A stretch of DNA of 64,000 nt from Chryseobacterium camelliae (GTDB taxonomy: Bacteria > Bacteroidota > Bacteroidia > Flavobacteriales > Weeksellaceae): positions 2,914,001 to 2,978,000 of the forward strand of contig NZ_CP022986.1 of assembly GCF_002770595.1 (NCBI RefSeq), read 5' to 3'. The translations under genes and the position numbers were made by a program. The first letter of the stretch is position 1, and the number at the start of each line of letters is the position of its first letter. The notes beneath the pieces were generated by a model. It saw only the letters and a program-made list of their open reading frames with translations. It searched no databases and was not told the origin of the DNA. Positions 53,532-63,400 of this stretch are shown in pieces.

Positions 53532-53546
53532 CGACAAAACGTGTCG
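53532..53546. promoter_or_regulatory. Inverted repeat at the WYL promoter
   Basis: CGACA-aaacg-TGTCG, a perfect five-base inverted repeat. On the minus strand it starts 12 bases upstream of the TAtaTTTG box, that is in the spacer/-33 zone. Likely operator, with the WYL regulator itself the first candidate to bind. Confidence 0.45.
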
Positions 53547-53613
53547 TGTTTTATTTTTGTGGATAAGTTTTGCTGATGTAGTTTTATCTGATACTGAATG
53601 ATGGTAAAAATAA

Positions 53614-53639
53614 ACTCCGAAGTGTAGAGACTTCGGAGT
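53614..53639 (-). terminator. Terminator of the effector cassette
   Basis: ACTCCGAAGT / ACTTCGGAGT with a six-base loop, followed on the minus strand by TTTATTTTTA. It lies about 95 bases after the 53735 gene and marks the left end of the phage-tail-like region. Confidence 0.8.
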
Positions 53640-53734
53640 AATTCTTTATATGTTATTCAAATTGACGAATTTAGATTTAGAATTTTTTTAATTGGATTAT
53701 GCAATATGAATCGTTTTAATTTAAAAGGACTGCT

Positions 53735-54283
53735 TTACTGGCCATAATCTATAAAAAAATTTTTATCTATAAATAGTTGAAAGGTTCTGGATGTACATTC
53801 TATCTTTGAAATTGGACTGTTAGTAATGACAAAAATAGTTTTAATCCCTTGAGTAGATTCTGTAAATGATTTTCCTTGTAAACTTGTCTTGATTACACTT
53901 TTACCCTCATGAAATTCTGATGTAAATTCCAAAAATAAGTTATCCAGATATTCAGCATTTGCTCTAAGATCGTTTGTAACTCCATATTGGAAATCAAATT
54001 TCAGTTTTTTGATATCTTGCCTTTTAGAATTTTCTTTTTTAGTCTTTACTTCGTAATCTACAATTCCAGTCCAGATAGGGAGGGGGTTTGCATATTTTTC
54101 CTTGAAAATTTTTATTAATGTAGAAATCAGTTCGGGGAGAGAACATTCTAGTAATAATTCTTCCAAAACTTCTTCTTTTTGTAAATTTTCCATAGTTTTT
54201 GGATCTCCTTCTCCATCTAGTACTGCTCTATATTTTTGGGGAGTAATATAGTATAAAACTTCTAAATCTTTATTTTTAATCAT
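53735..54283 (-). CDS. Unknown protein, candidate partner/immunity
   Basis: 182 residues, no signal peptide, no membrane segment, and no family that I recognise. It is mixed alpha/beta: an acidic helical stretch (EEVLEELLLECSLPELISTLI) and a beta-rich second half (KLKFDFQYGVTNDL, KTIFVITNSPISKIECTS). It starts three bases after the stop of the JAMM-domain gene and is the last gene of the cassette, the usual place for an immunity or chaperone partner of a toxin-like effector. AT-rich like that gene. The role is positional inference only. Confidence 0.7.
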   Translation of the reverse strand: MIKNKDLEVLYYITPQKYRAVLDGEGDPKTMENLQKEEVLEELLLECSLPELISTLIKIFKEKYANPLPIWTGIVDYEVKTKKENSKRQDIKKLKFDFQYGVTNDLRANAEYLDNLFLEFTSEFHEGKSVIKTSLQGKSFTESTQGIKTIFVITNSPISKIECTSRTFQLFIDKNFFIDYGQ

Positions 54284-54286
54284 AAT

Positions 54287-55267
54287 TTATAATTTTTTAT
54301 AGTGAATATATTCAACTCTGTTACCATAGTGTTCCAATAATTTTTCTATCCATAAATCGGCAACATCTAAAGAGTTATAATCAACAGGAATCCCTTTTGG
54401 TAATAAAATTTTCGCTATTTCTTTTTGTATTACTGAGATTTCTCTAAATGTCAATTTTTCTCCTGTATATCTCAATACAAAAACACTTCTATCAGTTGAT
54501 GCTACAGCTCTAAGCTCCTGCATACTGTTAAGTAGAAAATTTCTAATATCTCCTGTACTTAAACTGCTACCTGCAGGATGATTATGTGTTACTGTAGCCC
54601 CTATTAAGTGCTCAGTATATTTTTTTAAATTCACTTCTTTACGTTTCCCACTTGAGATATCCTTGATCAGCTCACCTGTAGCCTTTCTAATTCCTGCATA
54701 TTCATGAGTAAATCCAAAAATTTTCTTTTCATATTCAAGTATTTCTACAGGAGCCAAGTCATTTGCTATATCTACTACTTTGGCTAAAGTAGTTCTTATT
54801 TCATTGCCTGCACCTTCATAAAGAAGCATTTTTTTATTTTTTAAAAACCAGTCAGCAATTTTTCTCCAAAGATTTTTTATAAAATCCTTTAACTTTTGGC
54901 CTCCTGTTTTAAAAATTAAAATTAAATCTTCTAATGCCTTGTTTACTTTTTGATAAGCTTCTGCAGTCTGGATCTTTACAAATTTAGCAGTTTGAGAAAT
55001 CGTTTTTCCTATTTCAGAATTTATTTTTGCTAAAACTTCTCCAATTTTTCCAACTTCACTTATTTTAGCAATATCCGCGAAAGGGATAAAAAAAGTTCCT
55101 ATAAATGACATTGTAAATCCCGCTGTGTAATTTATTCTAACCCAATTAAATTCATCTGAATCTTTGTTGATTAAATAATCTTTGATCTGGATTACACCTT
55201 CTTTTATTGCTTCCCATATATTTTTTAGTAATGTCATATCCAACATATTCCAAAAATTATCAATCAT
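54287..55267 (-). CDS. C-terminal fragment with JAMM-like domain
   Basis: 326 residues from the first available ATG, but the same frame is open without any start codon back to 55525 and reads SSIERFIDTYNN and onward, so the true protein begins in the upstream frame. Two hydrophobic stretches (YTAGFTMSFIGTFFIPFADI and the earlier segment) lie before a helical zone. The C-terminal part (about 165-326) has LIGATVTHNHPAGSSLSTGD (about 222-241), a clear JAMM metal motif HxHP...SxxD as in RadC/JAB peptidases. No signal peptide. See the pseudogene entry for the whole. Confidence 0.8.
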   Translation of the reverse strand: MIDNFWNMLDMTLLKNIWEAIKEGVIQIKDYLINKDSDEFNWVRINYTAGFTMSFIGTFFIPFADIAKISEVGKIGEVLAKINSEIGKTISQTAKFVKIQTAEAYQKVNKALEDLILIFKTGGQKLKDFIKNLWRKIADWFLKNKKMLLYEGAGNEIRTTLAKVVDIANDLAPVEILEYEKKIFGFTHEYAGIRKATGELIKDISSGKRKEVNLKKYTEHLIGATVTHNHPAGSSLSTGDIRNFLLNSMQELRAVASTDRSVFVLRYTGEKLTFREISVIQKEIAKILLPKGIPVDYNSLDVADLWIEKLLEHYGNRVEYIHYKKL

Positions 55268-55506
55268 TTCTAGAGTTTTCTGAAAATCCTTACTGATATC
55301 AAAAGGAGTTTCTAATAAAGCACCAAAGAATTTAAGGGTTGATGCTACAAAATCTACTAAACCATTCCATATTCCACAGAGTAATGCTATATCCTCTGTT
55401 AACTCAGTTTTTACTGTTTGTACAGCAGTATTACCTGAAGTAAAAAAAACTTCTATTTGTTCTTTTATATAGTTATTATAAGTATCAATAAATCTTTCTA
55501 TAGAAC

Positions 55507-56457
55507 TTATTTGTGAAAGTATATATCACTTAAAAATTTTGGAGTAAGATCAGAAAAATCGAAACCTTTTTTATCAGTGAAAAGAGCTTTTATATCATTC
55601 AATATTTTATTAGAAATGGTAAAGGCATTAATTAAATTTTCTTTTTTAAAAAAATAACCTTCTATTTCTGTATCCCAGAAATCATCTGATATCTTTATAT
55701 AATCTATCCCTTCTCCAAGTTTTTTTAGAACCCAGCCCAGAGCTTTTGCCGGAGCGGAAATACCCATCATTACATATTCAAGAAAAGTAAAAAATCCTTC
55801 TTTTATCTTACTATTCTCAATATATCCCTTTTCCATTAATTCCTTTACAACCTCCTGATTGATCTTGTTTGTACTGTTTTTTACAGCTTTCATAACTTCG
55901 TTGTCAAAGAGATTGTCTTTTAGATCACCCTTGTTATTGGTAAACTGTCTTCTAATCTTTTCAGACATTCTGCCATATAAAACATCATTACTTAATTCAT
56001 TACTATCACTTTCTAAAAATAGAATAACCTCATCATCTTTTGGCTTAACTACTTCATAATATTCTTCTACTTTATTTCCATCATCAGAAACGAATATCAA
56101 TAATTTAAAAGCTAATAAATCATCTTGATCTCCATAAATACCATTTTTATTAGTGTCGACATAATAATTATAAGAATCAAATTTATAGTTCTTTTTAAAA
56201 GTAATATCTTGTATTATAGTAGTATTACCGTTTTGATACAAATTCGCATCAGGATAATATTTTGTAAGCAGATCATCGGAGGACTGATTGAAAAACTTGA
56301 CCGTTGCAAGCGGGCTAACATGGTTCATGCCCCTGATATGCTCTCCTATGGTAAACGTATTTTTAAGCGAGGGAAACTGTGTTGTAGAAAACGCATGATC
56401 CATCGACAAAGCTTCTGCTCCAAAATCAAACATGTCTTTGTATTCTGTGTTTTTCAT
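55507..56457 (-). CDS. N-terminal fragment of JAMM effector-like gene
   Basis: 316 residues with no signal peptide. The first 60 residues (MKNTEYKDMFDFGAEALSMD, then FTIGEHIRGMNHVSPLATV) could be a loading or docking region. Residues 75-145 are beta-rich with a YYVDTNKNGIYGDQDDLL loop that resembles a calcium-binding DxNxNGxxD pattern. A hydrophobic helical stretch (FFTFLEYVMMGISAPAKALG) follows. It ends at a TAA where the next frame takes over. Very AT-rich: for example only 9 of the 60 bases in 55441-55500, at the junction, are G or C. A strong terminator separates it from the upstream 1253-residue gene. Confidence 0.75.
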   Translation of the reverse strand: MKNTEYKDMFDFGAEALSMDHAFSTTQFPSLKNTFTIGEHIRGMNHVSPLATVKFFNQSSDDLLTKYYPDANLYQNGNTTIIQDITFKKNYKFDSYNYYVDTNKNGIYGDQDDLLAFKLLIFVSDDGNKVEEYYEVVKPKDDEVILFLESDSNELSNDVLYGRMSEKIRRQFTNNKGDLKDNLFDNEVMKAVKNSTNKINQEVVKELMEKGYIENSKIKEGFFTFLEYVMMGISAPAKALGWVLKKLGEGIDYIKISDDFWDTEIEGYFFKKENLINAFTISNKILNDIKALFTDKKGFDFSDLTPKFLSDIYFHK

Positions 56458-56479
56458 TGTCTTAATTTTAAAGATTAAT

Positions 56480-56512
56480 AAAAGAGGCAGAGTGATTCAC
56501 TCTGCCTCTTTT
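56480..56512 (-). terminator. Terminator upstream of the effector cassette
   Basis: AAAAGAGGCAGAGTGA (56480-56495) and TCACTCTGCCTCTTTT (56497-56512) pair almost end to end, with T-runs on both sides. It starts 18 bases after the stop of the 1253-residue gene, so the effector gene probably depends on its own promoter or on readthrough. Confidence 0.88.
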
Positions 56513-56529
56513 GATATGGTTAAACAGAA

Positions 56530-59500
56530 TTACTGAAGCGCTTTTTTCAGTTCTGCCAGAGGCAGCTGGGCTACCACTTCTTTCGGGCTGTCGTCTGTAG
56601 TCAGCTGAAGGAAGCCTTCATTCAGTTCGATATTGTCAACAAAACGGTCGTTTCCGGAGTTCAGCTGTGACTGCACGATGGTAAATTCAGTTTCGGTAAC
56701 TACGTCTTCCGGGACCTCAAATTCTTCAGGATTTTCATGGGTGAACGGTAATGCTGTTTCTGTCACCAATCCTGCAGAATCCTTCTGTAAGATGTTAAGC
56801 GCGGTAGGTAAGGTCGTGATCCATGCTTTGCCCTGCTTCTGTCCTAGCGGTTCACGCATTTCGTCTACGATGCTCATGTACATCGGATCGCCGATGACCG
56901 GAACTTCGCCGCCGTTCCAGATCCTTCCGGTAGTCAGGAAGAACTGTACGGCATCTTCAAATCCCGGATTAACGGTGACAATCACTCTTGCCATACCGGC
57001 CTGAAGGAAGTTCCTGAACAGTGGGTCTGCACTGTTGGACAGGTACATGTTCTGCCATTCGCTTCTGTTGGCCCAGTAGTACGGATAGAAAGTATACTGC
57101 ATAATGGTCCATTCAAAGGCCTGCTCCATAAATTTAGCTAATGCGGTATACTGATCCAGGTTCTCATCGAGGATGATGCTGAAATCCTGCATGGCTTTTG
57201 CATTATTGGTCAGATTTTTCCCTAAAGCAGAGTAATCCTGAAGGAGAAATGCGATACAGTTATGCTTAAGGATCACCCTTTCCATATCACGGTAGAATGT
57301 GGACATTTTCTCCTGGTTTTCTTTTTCCTGTTCTTTGGCAGCCGCTTCAAGCTCTTTCTTCTTCTCCTGGAATGCGGCATCAGCCTCCTGATATGCTTTG
57401 ATGATAGCATCGAAGTTCTCCTGCTTCCATGCATTCATGTAGGCATCAGAAAGATTGCAGGTAATTTCAAAATTGAAATTTACCGAATCAATATTAATCC
57501 CCTGATAAACAAAATTGTAGGTTCCCGTTACATTCTGAGGAGAAAAATAGGCGATGCTGTCAACTGAAGTCCCTCCATTGTTGAACGTTGCAGTCCCTCC
57601 GGCAAAATTGCTGGTATTCAATGTGCTTCCTCCTCTTCTGTTTCTTTCGAATCCATACCACATTTTTACGTGGTTTGCCTGATAATTGGCAGGGATGTCA
57701 ATATTCAGATGCTTATATCCGGTATCTCCATTAAGCTTGATCCACTGTAACCCTGTAGTGAACTTTTTGGTCGTTTCGATCAGTTCAGTAAGCTTAACAC
57801 CATAGATGCCTGCCCAATACTGGATCTGATCTACTGAAGCAGATTTAGGATCTGTCATGGTCCGAGGCTGAGTGGCCGTTCGCGGATCGACAGGAGCAGT
57901 CAGGGTTTCTGTCACCGATGCGGCCGTGGCCAAACGGTGCAGTTTTGCCGGTTCGGGGATCATGAACTCAAACATAGTGCGCTTGCCATAGTTGAAGATC
58001 TGATTTTTCATCTTTTTATCAACCCATCGGTACACACCGATGACATGTTTGTCACCATTTCTGTTGTCAAAACCATGGGCATTGTTCTCTTCAAACTCCT
58101 CAATGATCTTTTCAATCCTTTCTTCTGCGACCTTAGTGAGAAGTCTTTCGGTTGCTTTCTCCGTGATTTCCTGGGATTTGGCAACCGCCTGTCTTGTACT
58201 GTTTTCTTTGGCATTGTGAGAGGCAAAGCTGCCGCCGACCTGATAAGATTTACCGCCATACTGAAAATGGGCCTCCGCATTGATATCCTGCTGGATGATA
58301 TTGGCCACTTCAGACTGCATGTCATTTCGGGTGGTTGAAGTCGTGTCATTCAGATTTTCCCTTTCGGTAGATTTGGATGTGGTCGTCTGGATCTCACTTC
58401 TTCTCAGTTTGCGGGTGGATTTCTGCTTGAATTCCTTAGCCATTATATTTTCAATATGGGTAACTTCTCCAGGAACATAGGCGTGCATGGTCTGTACCAC
58501 CTTGAGGTAGTCGGCAATACCCAGTCTTTTTACCCCGAAATGTTTAGGGAAGAAAACGCCCGGTTGTGGCGTGTCATTACCGGAATCGTCTGTCTTGATT
58601 TCTTCAGTATACAAGATCCCGGTATAAGGCTGGCCAATTCCCAGCCCAGAATATTCCACTGTAGCCTGTTTTCCGTTGTTAAAGAAAATCTGGATCTTCA
58701 GGGACCTGATCACTTTTCCAAACCGGTTAACCAGGATAGGAGGAAAAGTTACCTTATTATCGACAATGCTGATGTTGGAATAGGTTTCTTCAAAAAGCCC
58801 CATATCTGTACTGGCTGAAATTTTTGCTGAGCCTAATCCGTAAGAATTACTTTCCGCCTGATAATAGAACGTAAGGGAAGCAGAAGTCTGGGCAATTCCA
58901 GTAGTATAGCCTGCCTTTAAATAATACGTTCTTGACACGGCCTGCGAAAGATTGCTTTGCGTATTGCTTACCGGAACGAGGATATTCCCGAGGTTAAGGT
59001 ATTTCTGCTCCTGGAGAGGCGACTTCTCAAGCAACGACTTCAAGACTGCTGACCATTGCTCATCCAGTTTTTCAAAAACTTCTGCAAACGTATCATAAAA
59101 ATCAGTGATTTCAACAATAACATTCCCAAGCTGTAACTGCCGCTCTGAGATGACAGCCGTATAATTATCATCATAGCTGCCGGCTGAAGCATTTCCTGTT
59201 CTTTTTGTAAAAAGATTGATGAATAGCTTCAGGGAATCTAAAGAAAGTCCGCTTTTAAGGTCTTCAAAGTTGAGCTCATTTTTGTAGGTAAACTGGAATA
59301 AAGGGATATTCAGCGGTTCAAGGCCTGCGTACAGCTTGTCAATTTCAGCTTCAGTCATTCCTTCCGTGATCTGGGATTTTATTCTTTCAAGCTGTTCATT
59401 GTAGGCGTCAATTTCCTTTCTGTACCGTTCCTTATATTCAGCGCTGGCTGCATCATAGGCTTTGTTCCTGAGTTTTACGTAAACGGTCTGGATATCCTGC

Positions 59501-60291
59501 AGTCCTGCTTTTAATTCTTCGAGTCCCTGTTTTTCAAAATTCAGTCTGGAAAGATCTGAGATTTTATCACCTTCCGCTGCCAACTGATTGTGGATAGACA
59601 AAGGGAGGTCAGTGCCGCTGATGGCTGCTTCCCCAATTGCAGAGGAATCTACCCTAAAGGCATCGTTACGGCTGGATAATTGTGAGCCGGAAGAGTTTTC
59701 TCCTTCATATCCGTCCCCGAAAAATTTCATCGGCAGTACGACACGGGCATCCAGTGCTTTCGCTTTCAGGTCCTCGCCATTGATTTTAACCAGTTCCGTC
59801 GTTGGAGATAAGGTACATACATATCCGAAATGGATCGCCTTTAAAATATGAACGAGGGCTTCTTTTACATAAAAGTTTTTTTCTGTAACGGTCTGGTAAA
59901 TCAGATTATCCCATAATTGAGGGACCGCACCCTGAATATTGCTGTCGCTGTAAAGGTTTTTTGCGGCAGTTTCATCAGCCGTGGAAAGTGTTTCCCTTCT
60001 AGAAATTTTCCTTCCGATCTTCAATGCTTCCGCTAAAGGGCCGCTTTCGATGATCAGTTCAGACTCATAGCCTGTTGTGGAAAAGGTTTTTGCTGCCCTT
60101 TCCAATGCCTGGAATTTTGCCAGGGCAGAATCTCCGGGATTAACAGCGCTGTTAAAAGCACTTCGCATTTCAGAAGGCCTGAGAATAAAACCTAAGTTCT
60201 GTTTTTTAGTTTCTGTCAGCTGTGGATTTCTTAAGCTCACAAATCTGAACAGTGTTTGTGAAACATTGTTTTTGTTGTTGGTTGTTGCCAT
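56530..60291 (-). CDS. Large protein of unknown family, tail-locus associated
   Basis: 1253 residues, cytosolic (no signal peptide), not assigned to a family by me. The N-terminal part (1-330) is mainly helical. The middle (about 440-600) is beta-rich (SRTYYLKAGYTTGIAQTSAS, YSGLGIGQPYTGILYTEE). A Thr/Ser/Arg-rich charged segment (about 620-740: KQKSTRKLRRSEIQTTTSKS and onward) leads to VIGVYRWVDKKMKNQIFNYG and FEFMIPEPAKLHRLA. A coiled coil (AAFQEKKKELEAAAKEQEKE) starts near 985, followed by a conserved-looking aromatic C-terminal region. It lies between a tail-fibre-like gene and a JAMM effector, so a particle component or giant effector is likely. Confidence 0.75.
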   Translation of the reverse strand: MATTNNKNNVSQTLFRFVSLRNPQLTETKKQNLGFILRPSEMRSAFNSAVNPGDSALAKFQALERAAKTFSTTGYESELIIESGPLAEALKIGRKISRRETLSTADETAAKNLYSDSNIQGAVPQLWDNLIYQTVTEKNFYVKEALVHILKAIHFGYVCTLSPTTELVKINGEDLKAKALDARVVLPMKFFGDGYEGENSSGSQLSSRNDAFRVDSSAIGEAAISGTDLPLSIHNQLAAEGDKISDLSRLNFEKQGLEELKAGLQDIQTVYVKLRNKAYDAASAEYKERYRKEIDAYNEQLERIKSQITEGMTEAEIDKLYAGLEPLNIPLFQFTYKNELNFEDLKSGLSLDSLKLFINLFTKRTGNASAGSYDDNYTAVISERQLQLGNVIVEITDFYDTFAEVFEKLDEQWSAVLKSLLEKSPLQEQKYLNLGNILVPVSNTQSNLSQAVSRTYYLKAGYTTGIAQTSASLTFYYQAESNSYGLGSAKISASTDMGLFEETYSNISIVDNKVTFPPILVNRFGKVIRSLKIQIFFNNGKQATVEYSGLGIGQPYTGILYTEEIKTDDSGNDTPQPGVFFPKHFGVKRLGIADYLKVVQTMHAYVPGEVTHIENIMAKEFKQKSTRKLRRSEIQTTTSKSTERENLNDTTSTTRNDMQSEVANIIQQDINAEAHFQYGGKSYQVGGSFASHNAKENSTRQAVAKSQEITEKATERLLTKVAEERIEKIIEEFEENNAHGFDNRNGDKHVIGVYRWVDKKMKNQIFNYGKRTMFEFMIPEPAKLHRLATAASVTETLTAPVDPRTATQPRTMTDPKSASVDQIQYWAGIYGVKLTELIETTKKFTTGLQWIKLNGDTGYKHLNIDIPANYQANHVKMWYGFERNRRGGSTLNTSNFAGGTATFNNGGTSVDSIAYFSPQNVTGTYNFVYQGINIDSVNFNFEITCNLSDAYMNAWKQENFDAIIKAYQEADAAFQEKKKELEAAAKEQEKENQEKMSTFYRDMERVILKHNCIAFLLQDYSALGKNLTNNAKAMQDFSIILDENLDQYTALAKFMEQAFEWTIMQYTFYPYYWANRSEWQNMYLSNSADPLFRNFLQAGMARVIVTVNPGFEDAVQFFLTTGRIWNGGEVPVIGDPMYMSIVDEMREPLGQKQGKAWITTLPTALNILQKDSAGLVTETALPFTHENPEEFEVPEDVVTETEFTIVQSQLNSGNDRFVDNIELNEGFLQLTTDDSPKEVVAQLPLAELKKALQ

Positions 60292-60417
60292 TTTTTATTG
60301 GTTTAAATTTTTGTATTGATAAGGTTAGTTATTGGTCATAGTTCTGGCTGTCCAGCATTGTATGAATGTTGAATGCAATAGATTAAAATGAATGTTGGAT
60401 TATGTTTTCTTGTATTT

Positions 60418-60442
60418 CAAAGGTAATGTCGGACAGCGACAG
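60418..60442 (-). promoter_or_regulatory. Possible promoter of the 1253-residue gene
   Basis: TAccTTTG on the minus strand at 60418-60425, about 127 bases before the ATG. Just upstream lies TGTCG-gacag-CGACA (60427-60441), a five-base inverted repeat. A promoter with an operator is possible; the long leader lowers confidence. The rest of the 179-base gap shows nothing else. Confidence 0.35.
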
Positions 60443-60470
60443 AACTTGACGCAATAAAATGATTTATGTA

Positions 60471-63400
60471 TTAACCCAGTTTTTTGAAGTTATTTTGATC
60501 GAACATCAGGACTTCGCCGTCATCATCGATATATAAGGTAATCTTGTTTGCCGCAGCCAATAGGTAGGGCTTCAATCCTTCGATATTGATGCTGACAGAA
60601 GCTTTTTCGAAATTAAAAATCACAAAGGTCTGTCTTCTTCTGATTTTCCCGATATTCAGTTCATTTCCTTCCCTGAATAATACATGGACCAGTTTTCTTC
60701 TGCTGGCAATGTCGTAGGAACTGCTGCCTTTCAGGGAAAACTCATCAGGCTGTACGGTAAGCTGACCATCTTCCAGGATGATTTCTTCTGATGCGGATGA
60801 TTGGCTGATGGCGTTATCCCAGGTATCAATATTTGCAGCGGTGATATTATTAACCGGATGTGATTTCGGAATATAATTCTGGCTGACATAATTTTGTGTT
60901 GCATATCCTGCATTTGCGTGGTTGCCCCAATTGTATGCTTGAATCCATTTATCCGCACTTCCATAATTTTCAGTATAGATATTACCATATACAGAATCAA
61001 TGTTGACTTTAGTTGTATAATTAGCGCCCCCATCATTTGAAAATTGGAAACTAAAAAAAGCACTATCAGTGTTACCCCCCCTATTATTGCCTACTTTCCA
61101 CCTAGTGTCATAATGACTATATACCCAGGCAGAAACTATATTATAAGCACCAGGCGCATTAAATGATTCTATATGATTAAACTCTGTACCATTTACTTTA
61201 AATACAGCTCCTCCTCCTAGGGCAAGATTACCAGCTTTAGTTTGTGATGAAGTATCAGTTGTGATACAATTATCAGCAGTCCATGCTTGTGTAGCTAAAT
61301 CTTTATTCTGAAATGATGGTAATTGTCTCTCAAAATTGACTTTGCCAATATTACTAATACTTAGAGCAAGTTGAGGACCTGCAGCATATGAATCAGTAGT
61401 AGTAAAACCCATTGAGGTACCATTTGCTCCATTATTTCTAACAATGATACTTGCCTGAGCTCCTCCAGATGCTTTATTATAAAATCCTATTGCTGTACCA
61501 TAATTATCAGTAGGTGATGATCCTTGACCTGTCTCAACTAATAGTGCATAAGTATCTTTATTTTTAGTTAGATTCCAACCGTTACCATAATTACCTTGAG
61601 CCCTATCCAATGTTTTTGAGCCCGTAATATGTTGATCAGTTTCAGCGGTTACCACCGTCCTCCAATCTGTCCAACCTTGATCACCAGAACCATATTGAGT
61701 ACTTCTAAACTTCATACCCTTATCATAACGATCAATAGTAAGCTGCTGCCTGCCATCATCAGAATTTAAGTTTAGTGTAGTCGTATAATAATATCCAGAA
61801 GAAGGTTCTTCCTGTCGGTATATACCCGAATCGATTACTGTATTTAGATTCTTAGTGTGAATTAAATTTTTAAATAGTTGACTGACATTTGCTTTGGAAT
61901 CTGGTTTGAAGTTACCCGAATGCCATATATATTTGGGCTTTGTCCAACCTGCATTACCATCACCATTATGGGTTCTAAAGCCTAATGCATCATTACCTGA
62001 GTAAGTTGAAAATATTTCTACACTGTAATCTCCTCCTATCCCAGAGTAATTAATAACAGATCCTGCATCGCCTGTTCCAGCCCAATTATAATCAAACCAA
62101 ACTGTATTCGATCTTTTTGCTGAACCGTTATTAATGCCTCCATTTTTATCAACGGCTATTCCATTACTAGTACTTAAAACATCATATCCATTAACTTTTA
62201 CCTGACCACCATATGGCTGTAAGTTGATAACTCCCCAAGTATAATTATTACCAACAGTTATCACCATATTATTTGATGATGGGATACTTATTCCTCCAAA
62301 AGTACCATCTAGATTAGAAGCTTTTAATCCAAAATAAGGATTATCATAGTTACTTCCATTTGGGACATCAATTTCAATCTTAGCATTTTGGGGCACATAA
62401 TTGTCTAGCATTGCTATTGTGGCAGCTCCCACATTTGTTAAATATGCTAGATAGTCTACATTTGAAATTGGCAGATTGTTAGCATGCCATATTCTTTTAT
62501 TAAGCATTTTTACTCCATGGCTATCTTTTCCAGTTAGATATACATTTTCACCGGTATAAGAAAAAGCAAGGCCGGCCCCATACTCACCGTTACCAACTTG
62601 TGAGTGATTGACCCACATCAATAACGAACCATAGTCATTATCGCCGTTTGGTCTATAAAAGCCAGATTTTTTTGGATTAAATGTACCTAATGACTGTCCT
62701 AAATCCGGAGGGTAAGCTTCAATGGTTCCTGTTGGATTTGATCCACAGATGAAATCTTGCATATTTCGATGTCCGCCACCTCCAAGAAGTAAGTAATCAT
62801 CACTAGATCCCGCCTTAAGAAAACCGTTTGCAGTAACTTTGGCAGATCCGTCTCCGTTGATATCTTTAAAGAAAAAACCTGCATCATTTCCTCTATAGCT
62901 GATGGTTCCGGCATATTGAGTAGGCTGATGAAAAGCTATGGTTGGAAATATAGTATTAAAAGATCCATTACCGTTAAGCATAATTGCCGCACCGTTATAT
63001 CCATTGCCGTCAGCGCCATTAAAAGTCTTTTTACCATCTATCGTCTGTGGAGTATCCAGTGTCACGTAATCCTTTAATGTGCTTCCTAAATCATTTACGG
63101 CGTTGTGAATGTCATTGGTATTGGCATTCATCAGAATTCCGCCACTCCAGATTCTGGATTCTGTAGGTTCTATAGTCTGACTATGTACGGTATACGATGA
63201 GATGTGAAGAGTAGGAACCGATGTACTGTTAACATCAAACCAGTATTTGGATCCTCCCCTGACATAAATTACGACATCCGAAGAACGCGGCATCTGATCA
63301 TATCCGATTACTTTAGTATCATCTTTTACCCAGGACTCATCCTGGTAATTGCAAATCGCTTTAAAATGAGCGGTTCCCCAGCCACTTCCATAGACTTCGA

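Larger units (their letters stand above)
54287..56457 (-). pseudogene. JAMM effector-like gene split by 1-base frameshift
   Basis: The 55507-56457 and 54287-55267 frames join into one protein of about 723 residues if one A is added to the CAAATAAG run at about 55506-55513: the reading then goes DIYFHK-ISSIERF without a break. The upstream frame ends at a TAA just there, and the downstream frame has about 85 codons with no start codon before its first ATG. Layout: an unrecognised N-terminal region with no signal peptide, a hydrophobic/helical middle, and a C-terminal JAMM metallopeptidase. No classical slippery heptamer is present, so mutation or a sequence error is likelier than programmed frameshifting. 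Confidence 0.78.

Noticed and set aside
55500..55525. Programmed -1 frameshift at the JAMM effector gene
   Set aside because: The context TTTCACAAATAAG has no X-XXY-YYZ slippery heptamer and no strong hairpin right after it, so a one-base deletion or sequence error is more likely.
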